A program made the translations under genes and the position numbers. DNA of 64,000 bases, taken from assembly GCF_002005225.1 (NCBI RefSeq), contig NZ_CP019724.1, positions 6,031,501 through 6,095,500 of the forward strand. Reading direction: 5' to 3'. The notes beneath the pieces are model-generated. The model searched no databases, was not told the DNA's origin, and saw only the letters and a list, made by a program, of their open reading frames with translations. Positions 35,601 to 44,100 of the stretch are shown here, one piece after another. This stretch comes from Streptomyces pactum (lineage in GTDB: Bacteria > Actinomycetota > Actinomycetes > Streptomycetales > Streptomycetaceae). How positions within the stretch are numbered: the first letter of the stretch is position 1; each line of letters begins with the position of its first letter.

Positions 35601-36176
35601 AATTTCCGGCCCGTACCGTAACCGCCGCAGCACCGCATCGGCCGATTCCCGCCCGCCCCCGGCCACGGCCAGGGAAGCGGCCAGGGCGTGCAGCGGATTC
35701 GCCCCCGGCGAGAACACCGGCACGATCGTCCACCGGCGCCTGCGCAGCCGGGGCAGCACCCCGGCCCGTACGAGCGAGGACTTGCCGCTGCCGGACGGCC
35801 CGGTCAGCAGCAGGAACCGGTCGGCAGGACCGGGCGCCGGAGCATGCAGCCTGCGCGTCAGCTCGGCGGCCTGCGTCTCCCGGCCGAAATAGACGGCGGC
35901 CTCTTCCTCGCTGTACGCGTCCAGCCCCGGGTATGGAATCCGGTCGCTGGGCCACTCCGTCTGCTCGGGCGCCGGATTCTCCAGCCGGTACACGACAACC
36001 TGCCCGATCACCATCGCGAGGATCAGGAGCCCGATGGCCGGAACGGAGCCACGTCGGATGATCTCCAGCGCCCAGGGCACGTCATCCGCGTTGGTGGCGT
36101 AGTTGGTGGCGATCCCGAGCAGGCAGGCGACCAGCGCCAGCAGGATCTGGAGCATCACTTGCAGGCGATGTCTCAT
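32622..36176 (-). CDS. membrane-anchored STAND ATPase with 14 WD40 repeats
   Basis: 1184 aa from ATG 36176 (MRHRLQVMLQ); a start at 36248 is possible but lacks a better ribosome site. Two TM helices (LQILLALVACLLGIATN and PAIGLLILAMVIGQVVV) are followed by YPGLDAYSEEEAAVYFGRE, P-loop LLLTGPSGSGKSSLVRAG and Walker B VLLVIDQFEELVTL, the nSTAND1 signature. After a helical sensor region, residues ~590-1165 contain 14 WD40 units (e.g. AWSPDGSRVAATFKDQVVRV), enough for two seven-bladed propellers. Such STAND proteins are signalling or recognition switches; some act in phage defence (Avs-type), but no nuclease or other effector domain is seen here. It may recruit partners at the membrane. Confidence 0.9.
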   Translation of the reverse strand: MRHRLQVMLQILLALVACLLGIATNYATNADDVPWALEIIRRGSVPAIGLLILAMVIGQVVVYRLENPAPEQTEWPSDRIPYPGLDAYSEEEAAVYFGRETQAAELTRRLHAPAPGPADRFLLLTGPSGSGKSSLVRAGVLPRLRRRRWTIVPVFSPGANPLHALAASLAVAGGGRESADAVLRRLRYGPEILRGELSRLRGGQFQRVLLVIDQFEELVTLASEREQEQFIETLHACLRQEPSVRVLATCRVDLLGRLLGTGQAQLLQHPIALGRLSKAQLAQVVQRPAALVGMSFAPGLVETIVDDTGTDDALPLLGYLLQELYFACGPGGTVTEEAYRQLGGVAGALARQADSTVAALGTPDGIDFALRVLLRFVTLEERDLARRPVRLSELTARERYVVDAFIDARLIRSSTVEGTAGDAYAEVTHEALFRQWAPLRQEVEARAERLRERAELERWAADWERSGHSADYLLTGERLAVAQRWLAALEEVGQPSAPGRALVGASQRQDLAFLSRVSDGIGHQVLSMAETEPERALLLSLAALGECAPTPAARRGLVTALAAGHARVRLDGHADTVRDIAWSADGRLLATASRDGTARLYDAESGRQMSVLPCDGVMVESVAFSPDATRLATAGRDQVVRVWDVASGEPVRQLTGAEDIGRQVAWSPDGSRVAATFKDQVVRVWEAATGRLVQELRGHTGDVWGVAWAPDNARLATASHDRTVIVWDTATGAATATLTGHTEFVEGIAWSPDGECLATGSGDHTARVWDARTGALRLLLRGHSDYVWNPAFSPDGRLLATPSSDRTVRIVRTGDAKVVAVLHGHTDTVWTVVWSPSGTQLATASTDGTGRVWDLQPQGAESVLVQGHDGSVNQAAWSADGARLATASDDGTVRVWSARDGMPAGPVTTLGERVWSVAWAPHGDRLALSTADGLFRVLDGAGGTVFDLHGEPVEGCSWSPDARRIATGGHDGTVRILSAVDGAELRKLTGHQDWVGRVAWSPSGGHLASSSDDRTCRLWDTSDGTQLTVLRGHGNYVEDVAWSPDETRVATVSGDWTAAVWDVATGRRVDVLKGHEGRVRAVAWSPDGRHIATGSDDRTIRLWSAATLEEVAVVGVHRAKVASVAWSRDGTLLLTASADGTARVWPAEPDYDRLEARARGRVFRSLDSEERRQYLLPPDPAGGQ

Positions 36177-36480
36177 ACGGCACCCGCATTCCGCAGATCG
36201 GATCGGCACCCGCACAACACTTGCGACGTCCCCGTCCCGTTGCCCCATTCACCGTCACGGATTCCTCGCACACCCCACCCGCACCGAACGCACAGGGCAC
36301 GAAGGCCGTCGGCGCCCATGATCCAAGGACGACCGGGCGGGAAACAAGAAGGCCCGAGGAAACCAGCCACGTGCCGCACATCCCCGGTTGCCGGGCCCTT
36401 GTCCGTGACAGCATCGCCGACTATCACCCTTGCAAGGCGAGCGATGTGGTGCCGCGCCGGGCAGGTTGTCCGCCCTGCCC

Positions 36481-36557
36481 CGCCGTCACGCCACGCGCCT
36501 CGTACCCGGAGAGGCGCCGCGCGTACAGCGGCCCGCGTCGGTGCGTCACCACTGGTC
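36481..36557. repeat. repeat copy B: promoter of the ATP-binding gene
   Basis: Direct-orientation partner of 31989-32066. The rest of the 413-bp gap (36177-36589) shows no gene; an XRE gene would be expected on the minus strand here and is absent. Copy B ends about 30 bp before the ATP-binding start, so it likely holds that promoter. Confidence 0.7.
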
Positions 36558-36589
36558 ACGCTAAGCAACCGACGTGAACCTTGGTGGGT

Positions 36590-37150
36590 ATGACGAGCAA
36601 GCCCACCGGCGCCACCGGCACCCCCGACCCCACTCAACTCATCGCCCTCAGACACCACCTGACCGACAACCCGGGCGCATCGGCGGCGGCGACGGCGCAG
36701 CGCACCTTCGAGATGCGCTTCACCTCCACGCCGCGCGGCGCCCGCCTCGCCCGCCGCCTGGCAGCCGTCCGCCTGGACTCCTGGGGGATCCCGTACGGCA
36801 CCGACGCCCACGACGCGATCGTGCTGATCGTCGCCGAGCTGACCGCGAACGCCGTCGTGCACGGCCACGTCCCCGGCCGGGACTTCCACCTCCGCCTCCA
36901 CCTGCACGCCGACGCCCGCTCCACGACCGCCCGTGCGGAAGTCACGGACACCCGGGGCGAGCGCGTCCCACCCCGGCCGGGAGCCATCGCCCCCGCCCCG
37001 GAAGTGGCCGAGTCGGGCCGGGGCCTCCTCCTGGTCGCCGGCCTCGCCACCCGCTGGGACTGGCACCCCCGCCCCGACGGGCCGGGCAAGACGGTCTGGG
37101 CGGAGTACGAGGTCCAGGCCGAGCCTCATGCACATCTGCCGCATGCGTGA
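36590..37150 (+). CDS. HATPase_c (anti-sigma-kinase-like) ATP-binding protein
   Basis: 186 aa. GHKL ATPase fold without a phospho-acceptor domain: N-box LIVAELTANAVVHGH, G1 AEVTDTRGERVP, G2 ESGRGLLLVAGLATRWDW. Streptomyces have dozens of these; some are anti-sigma kinases, others accompany XRE/DUF397 pairs. ATG 36590 (MTSKPTGATG) is preferred; TTG 36581 and GTG 36584 would add 2-3 residues. A strong terminator follows at 37223. It is the probable former partner of the XRE gene at 31036. Confidence 0.88.
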   Translation: MTSKPTGATGTPDPTQLIALRHHLTDNPGASAAATAQRTFEMRFTSTPRGARLARRLAAVRLDSWGIPYGTDAHDAIVLIVAELTANAVVHGHVPGRDFHLRLHLHADARSTTARAEVTDTRGERVPPRPGAIAPAPEVAESGRGLLLVAGLATRWDWHPRPDGPGKTVWAEYEVQAEPHAHLPHA

Positions 37151-37222
37151 CATGAGTGCTCCGGGTGTCGCGGGAGGCTCGCCCGCGGGCCTCGCAGGAG
37201 AAGACCTGGTCGCCCGCCGCCC

Positions 37223-37265
37223 CCGTGCGACGGGGGAGGGTGATCGTGGGTCTCCCGTCGCACGG
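37223..37265. terminator. terminator after the ATP-binding gene
   Basis: A perfect 12-bp inverted repeat, ccgtgcgacggg (37223-37234) / cccgtcgcacgg (37254-37265), with a 19-nt loop, 73 nt beyond the stop codon. Confidence 0.85.
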
Positions 37266-37283
37266 CAGGCCGGACCGCAGTGG

Positions 37284-37299
37284 ACGGGTACGTACCCGT
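37284..37299. promoter_or_regulatory. 16-bp perfect palindrome upstream of the antitoxin-like gene
   Basis: acgggtacgtacccgt is a perfect palindrome ending 35 nt before the GTG of the antitoxin-like gene; the half-site gtacccgt recurs next to it. Position and symmetry fit autoregulation by a ribbon-helix-helix antitoxin. Confidence 0.55.
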
Positions 37300-37334
37300 A
37301 CCCGTGCTCTGGCGGCCCAGAACGAGGAGGCACC

Positions 37335-37592
37335 GTGTCCGACGCCAACGTCCGCATCCCCGCCGAGGCCCGCGACAGGCTCGCCCGGATAGCCTCCTCC
37401 GAGGGCATGTCGTTGCGGGGGTACCTCTCCCACCTCGCCGAGACGCTGCTCACCCCCGAGGAGCGGGCGGAGCGGGCCGAACGGACCCGCGTCGCCCTGC
37501 GGGAGTGGAACGGCTACGACCCGAGCGCGAGCGAACAGGCGGCTCTCGACGCGGAACTCGACCGGCGACTGGGCGAGGCGGGCGCCAGGTGA
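37335..37592 (+). CDS. ribbon-helix-helix antitoxin-like protein
   Basis: 85 aa, starting GTG after GAGGAGG. The N-terminus VSDANVRIPAEARDRLARIA has the beta-strand then helix pattern of Arc/MetJ antitoxins (compare xxVRIPxxxxxRL), followed by SSEGMSLRGYLSHLAETLL. The C-terminal part is charged helix. It overlaps the next gene by 4 nt (GTGA), typical of antitoxin-toxin pairs. It should neutralise the PIN-like product and repress its own promoter through the palindrome at 37284-37299. Confidence 0.7.
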   Translation: MSDANVRIPAEARDRLARIASSEGMSLRGYLSHLAETLLTPEERAERAERTRVALREWNGYDPSASEQAALDAELDRRLGEAGAR

Positions 37593-37972
37593 CGACGGAA
37601 CCTCTGCACATCGTCCTGGACGACACCGCGATGGTCGCGGCCGGCAAGGGCGACGTGCTCGCCTCCCGGCTGATCCACCGGGCCCAGGCCGAGGCGGGCT
37701 GGTTCCTCTACGCCCCGGCCTGCGCCCTGGTCGCGGCGGACCGGATCCGGCCCGGCACCGCGGAGCATCTCGCCGCGCTCCCCGGAATCACCGTGCTGGA
37801 ACTGGACCTGTCCGCCGTGCTCGCCGTGGCCCGCGAGGCCTCCTGGGCCACGGCCCACACCCGGTACGCCGCCGAGCCGACGGCCGAGCGGCCCAGCGGC
37901 GCGGTGATCGCCACCACCGAGCCCGAATCGTGGAGGGGGCAGCCCGTACGCCTCATCGACCTCGGGCCCTGA
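37589..37972 (+). CDS. PIN-like toxin, degenerate
   Basis: 127 aa. The opening LHIVLDDTAMVAAGKGDVLA fits the first beta-strand Asp of PIN domains, and HTRYAAEPTAERPSGAVIAT resembles the C-terminal half. The second and third acidic ligands are not obvious (ACALVAADR where LCLLEA is expected; GAVIATTEP where D is expected). Catalytic activity as a VapC-type RNase is therefore doubtful; it may be an inactive or divergent member. It is coupled to the upstream antitoxin-like gene. Confidence 0.6.
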   Translation: MTTEPLHIVLDDTAMVAAGKGDVLASRLIHRAQAEAGWFLYAPACALVAADRIRPGTAEHLAALPGITVLELDLSAVLAVAREASWATAHTRYAAEPTAERPSGAVIATTEPESWRGQPVRLIDLGP

Positions 37973-38114
37973 TTCCCCCGAACCCGGCGGGGCTGTCGGA
38001 CCTCACCCGTAGAGTGGAACGTGATCGATTCCGATCGCCCCGGCGGCCGTTTCGTGCCGTCCGCGGCGGTCGGCTCGCGGGACGGATCACGGCACACGGG
38101 GGCGGCAGCGCGTC

Positions 38115-41100
38115 ATGAGACCCACACTCGCCGCGCAGACACTGCGCGACACCACGGTCGAGTACCTGACGACGACCTTCGCGCTGGCCGAACCCGACAC
38201 CCAGGACGCGCTGGAGGACTTCCTCACCGACCCGGCCGACGGGCTCTTCCGGGGCCCGTATCTGCGGATCAGGCGTCCCTTCCGGACGGCGGCGGACGGC
38301 TGGCAGCGCCACCTGGACTGGTACCCGGCCAACTTCCCGCCCCCGTACGCGCACCAGGCCGAGGCGTTCGCACGGCTGACCAGCAAGGACGGGCACCGGC
38401 CCCGGCCCACGCTGGTGACGACCGGCACCGGCTCCGGGAAGACGGAGTCCTTCCTGATCCCCGTACTCGACCACTGCCGTCGGGAGAGGGAAGCCGGTAA
38501 GACGGGCATCAAGGCCGTACTGCTGTACCCGATGAACGCCCTCGCGGGCGACCAGGCGGACCGGCTCGGCGACCACCTGGAGGACGGCCGGCTCGGGGAG
38601 GTGACGGCCGGGCTGTACATCGGCCAGGCGTCGTCGCGCGGAACCGCGCCGTACAAGCGGGTCATGGTGGACCGCGCGGAGATCCGCCGCAATCCGCCGG
38701 ACATCCTGATCACCAACTACAAGATGCTGGACCTGCTGCTCCAGCGGCAGCAGGACGCCTCCCTGTGGCGGGACGCCGACCTGGCGTACGTGGTGATCGA
38801 CGAGTTCCACACGTACGACGGCGCGCAGGGCACCGACGTGGCGATGCTGCTGCGGCGGCTCGCGGCCGTGGCCGGAGCCGGCGAGGAGGGGCGGCCGCTC
38901 GGTTCCGTCTGCCCGGTGGCGACCTCCGCGACCCTCGGGTCCGGCGGCGCGGCGGGCGGACCCGCGGCCATGCTGCACGTGGCCTCCCAGGTCTTCGGCA
39001 CCCGGTTCCCGGACGACGCGGTGGTGGGGGAGGACCGGCGGGACGCCGAGGAGTTCCTGTCACCCGTCGACCACTCGCTGCCCCTGCCGTCACCGGCCGA
39101 GCTGGCCGGCCTGCCCGATCCGGCGCGGACGGCCGGTGGCCTGGACGCCGTGGCGCGGGCGACCGTGGGCTGCGACACCGCCGATCCGCGCGAACTGGGC
39201 AGGCGGCTGCTGGCCCACCCCCTCACGCACGCGCTGCTGGCCGCGAAGGACGAGCCCCTCACACCCACCGGAATCCTGGAGGCGTTCCCGGCCACGTCGG
39301 CGTGGCGGGCCGCGGCCGTCCGGGAACCGGAGCAGGCGGCCGCCGCCCTGGCGCGCTTCGTGGCGCTCATCTCGGTGGCCCGCGACCCCGAGGCGCCCGC
39401 GGACAAGGAGCGGCCCCTGCTCCTCGTGGAGACCCATCTGTGGCTGCGGTCGCTGTCGCGCGTGCTGCGGTTCGTGGCACCCCAGCCGGTGTTCTCCTGG
39501 TCGGACGCCGACCAGGCCGCCCTCGGCGGCGCCGGGACGACGTCCGGCGCCGAAGCCGCCGCCGGGGCCGGTCGGGGGCGCGGCGCGGACGCCGGGCGGC
39601 GGGCACCGGCCGTCGCCGCGCAGACGGAGCGGCGACGGCACGTCCAGCGCTCCGGACGGCTCCCCGCCGCCTACTGCCGGCACTGCGGACGCTCCGGCTG
39701 GGCCGCGATCTGCCCCGACCGCAACCCGCAGAACCTCGTGCACGCGCCGGACGAGATCTACCGCGCCAGCGTGACCGGCGGCGCCGCCAAGGGCCGGGTG
39801 CGGGCGATGATCGCCGCCACCCCGGCGGAGGCGGCCGAGCAGGCCCGCGCCGTGCGGGCCAGCCGTGCGGCCCGGCGCGCCCGCCGGGGCGCGGCGCACG
39901 ACGCGACCCTGCTGATCCTGGAGGACAACGGCAAGGCGCTGCGCAGACTCGACCCGGACGAGGTCGCGCTCGACGACGGCCGGACCGCCCCGGCGCCCGA
40001 GAACGGCGTGTACGTGTGGACCTGGTTCGACAACCAGGAACAGGCCGACCACGCCAAGCAGGACCGCTGCCCTGCCTGCGGCCAGGCCCAGGGCATCCGC
40101 TACCTCGGCGCCGGTGTCGCCCCGCTGGCCTCCGTCGTCGTCACCCAGTTGTTCACGGGCGGCGAGCTGCCGAGCGAGGACGAGCACAAGCGCGACCGGC
40201 GCAAGACGCTGATCTTCAACGACTCCGTGCAGGACGCGGCCCACCGCGCGGGATTCGTCGCCAGCCGCTCCTGGAAGTTCTCGCTGCGCTCCCTCGTCCA
40301 CGAGCAGCTCACCGAACGCGTCCGAGGCGGACCGGAGTTCGCCGCCGACGGCGTCCCGCTGAACGAGCTGATCTCCTCCCTGATCAGCCGGGCCGCCGTC
40401 CCGGAACAACGGCTCCTCGCCTCCGTCGTACCGCCCGACCTGCACGACGTGGACCGCGTCAAGCGCCTGCTGGCGGGCAAGAAGCGCATCCCGGAGTCCA
40501 CCTGGGAGCTGGTCGGCGAGCGCCTCGCCTTCAACACCCTGCTGGAGTTCGGCCTCCACTCCCGGCTGGGCCGCACCCTGGAACTCACCCGCACCGTCGC
40601 CGCCGAGGTCCACCTGCCCGACCCGCGGGCGGCGGCCGACGCGGCGGAATCCCTCTACCGGGTCCACCTGGAAAAGCTCCTGCCCGTGGCCGTGCCCGGG
40701 GCCGTGCCGGTGGACGAGGCTCCGGCGCGGGCGGACGGCGCCGACGGGACCGGAGGACCCCGGGCCGTCGTTCCGGCCGAGGGGAGCCCGGAGCGCCCGC
40801 GCTACTTCGAGGGCTATGTGCGCGGACTCCTCGAACACGTCCGCCAGATCGGCGGCATCCACCACAGGTGGCTGGACAAGTTCATCGACGACGAGGGCCG
40901 CAGCCGGCACTTCGTCTCCAACGGCCGCGAGCCCGGCATGCCGCTGTTCGGCAGCAACTCCGAAGCCCCCGCCTTCGTCCTCGTCGGCGCCCGCGGCGGA
41001 CGCACCGAGTTCGAGCGGGTGGACACCCGGGACAGTTGGTACGTCGACTTCACCCAGCGCTGCCTCGACCTGGACCGGGAGACGGCGGGCGCCTACCTGG

Positions 41101-44100
41101 CGGACCTCTTCGCCGCACTCGCCGACGACCGCATCGGCGCCCTCGCCCGCCGCCGCACCACCCCGGCCGACAAGCAGCAGGCACACGGCGTGTACGGACT
41201 GACCCCCGGGCACATCCGGGTACACCCCCTGGACGACGAGCAGACCGGGCTCGCCGCCCTCACCTGCCCCGAGTGCGGCTGGACGCAGACCGTGCCGCCG
41301 CGGCGGGCCGCGGTCTGGCACGGCACCCGCTGCCCGCTCAAACGCTGCGAGGGCTCGCTCACCCGGCCCTCCGGCCAGGCGGGCGGCCGGGCGGCCCGCG
41401 ACTACCGCTCCGACTACTACCGGCGCCTGTACCGGGAGGCCGACCCGTACAGCGTGGTCGCGGCCGAGCACACCGGTGTCCTCACGCGCAAGGAGCGCGA
41501 GGAGGTGGAGAAGGGTTTCCGGCTCGGCCTGCGGCACACCGACCCCAACGTCCTGTCGTGCACGCCGACGCTCGAACTCGGCATCGACATCGGCCAGTTG
41601 GAGGCGGTCGTCCTGGCCTCCCTGCCGCCGTCCACCGCCGGCTACGTCCAGCGCGTCGGCCGGGCGGGCCGCGCCACCGGCAACGCGTTCATGGTGACCC
41701 TGGCCGACACCAGCCCCCGCGCGCTGTACCACCTCGCCGAACCCGAGAACCTCATCGCCGGCCCCATCCTCCCGCCCGGGTGCTTCCTCTCCGCCGGCGA
41801 GCTGCTGTGCCGCCAGTACACCGCGTACCTGATCGACCGGGCGGCCCGCGGCGGCCTGGAGGGGGTGCCGCCGCTGCCGGACCGGGTGACCCAGCTCGTC
41901 GGCCGCACCGGCTGGCTGACCCACTTCCACAAGGCGGTGGCGGGGCGCACGGACCTCGCCGACGAGTTCCTGCGCCTGTTCCCCGAGATCGACCAGGTCC
42001 CCGGCTCCGGCGTCTCCCGCGACGCCCGCAAGACACTGCGGCGCTACGCCGAACACCAACTGGCCGACGAGCTGAACCGCGCCAAGCGCGCCTGGGACGA
42101 CGAACGCGCCGAACTCGTCAGGCGCCGCGCCCTGATCAACGACGCGGCCGACTCACTCCAGGAGGCCGTGGAGGACGAGGCACGCGAGAAGCGCAACCTG
42201 GTCCGCGAGGCGGCGGGCGTCTCGAAGATCCTCCAGGGGATGGGGCAGGCCGACGCGCAGGGGTTCCTCGTCGAACACGGCCTGCTGCCCAACTACAGCC
42301 TCGTCGAGGACGGTGTGCGCCTGGAGGCCCAGCTCAGCTACAAGGAGCCGGCGCGCAGGGCGCGGTCGTCGGCGTCCACGGACAAGGCCGAGCCCGCCAA
42401 GGCGCGCTGGAGCAACGAGCCGCGCACGTACGACCGGCCCGCCGAGGCCGCCCTCACCGAACTCGCCCCCGGCAACGCCTACTACGTGCGCGGCTACCGG
42501 CACGTCGTCGACGGCTTCGACCTCGGCCCGACCCCGCAGGACTCCACCGACGGCCTGCCCGTCGGGCTGAGGACGTGGCGCGTGTGCAAGGAGTGCGGCC
42601 ACGTCCGGGGCGGCGAGCACGCCGAACAGGACACCTCGCCCTGCCCCCGCTGCGGCGGTCCGGGCATCGGCGGGCGAGGCGCCCTGCACCGGGTGGTCGT
42701 CCCCCGCAAGGTCACCGCCCACGACAAGCGGGACGACGCGCGCATCGTCGACGACCGCGACAGCCGCACCCGGACCCCGTACACGACCGTCACCGCCGTC
42801 GACATCGACCCCGCCGACATCAAGCAGACCTGGCGGCACCAGAAGACCACCTTCGGCGTGGACCACGTCCGCGAGGCGGTCATCCGCCGCTTCAACCTCG
42901 GCAAGAGCCGCCACGGCAGGCGCAACGACACCCTCTTCGCCGGCGCCGAGGTGGCCATCACCGGATTCACGGTCTGCCCGCGCTGCGGCGGCGCCACCGA
43001 CCGCGAGCCCGGCCACGGACCCGCCCAGGACACGCTCAGCCAGTCCCTGCTCGGCCGGGTCGAGCTGGCACACCACCGGCCGTGGTGCCCCACCAGGCGC
43101 CGCGACAAGCAGGCCAGGCCGGAGGACGTGCAGGTCATCACCGCCACCGAGCACCGCACGGAGGCCCTGCGCATCCTGCTGCCGGCCGCCACGCTGAACG
43201 TCCCCGAGCGTCTCGCCTCCTTCTCCGCCGCCCTCCACCTCGGCCTGGCCCAGCGCTACGGCGGCGACCCCGCCCACATCCGCTCGGCCCCCGCCACCGA
43301 GCCCGACCGGGAGACCGACCTCACCCGCAACTACCTCGTCCTGTACGACGCGCTGCCCGGCGGCACCGGCTACCTGCAACGCCTCGTCGACCGCGAGGGC
43401 GAGGAGTTCCGGGCCGTACTCGCCGCCGCCCAGGAGGAACTGCGGAAGTGCCCCTGCGGGACGACCTCCCGCCGGGCCTGCCACCGGTGCCTGCTCGGAT
43501 ACGCCCCGGAGCGGGACTACAAGGACCTCGACCGGCAAGAGGCCCTGTGGATGCTGGACAGCCTGCTGGGCTCCGACGGGAGCAGCGGATGGGACGTGCG
43601 CAAGGACGCCGCCGACGCCGGCCTCCGCTTCGCCGACCAGGCGGAGAGCGACCTGGAGCGCCGGTTCATCGAATGCCTCGACCGCTGGCTGGAGATCCCG
43701 GGCAACGCTGACGCGGCGGACCACGCCACCACCCCCACCGGCGGGAACGGCAAGCAGTTCACCCTCACGCGGCCGGGCGGCGGTCCGGTCCACTGGGAGG
43801 TCGTCGCCCAGAAGGACCTGCACGGCTACCGCACCCGCCCGGACCTGCTGTTCCGGCCCGTGGCCGGAGACACCGCCGGTGACGGGGCGCCGCCCCTGCC
43901 GATCGCCGTATACCTGGACGGCTACCGCTGGCACGCCTCCTCCCGGACCAACCGCATCGCCGCCGACGCGGCCAAGCGCGCCCGGCTGCGCGCCGACGGG
44001 ATACTCGTCTGGCAGATCACCTGGGACGACGTGGCGGCCTGGGACCGCGCCCTCAAGGGCGAACCCGGCCGGGACCCCGACGCCCCGGCCGACCCGCTCG

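Noticed and set aside
32622..36176. Avs-type antiviral STAND
   Set aside because: No nuclease, protease or other effector domain is visible at the N-terminus, only TM helices. Avs identity is not supported.
38765..43711. 1648-codon plus-strand open frame inside the DruE-like gene
   Set aside because: Arg/Pro/Gly-rich shadow of the real frame, which has all the helicase motifs.
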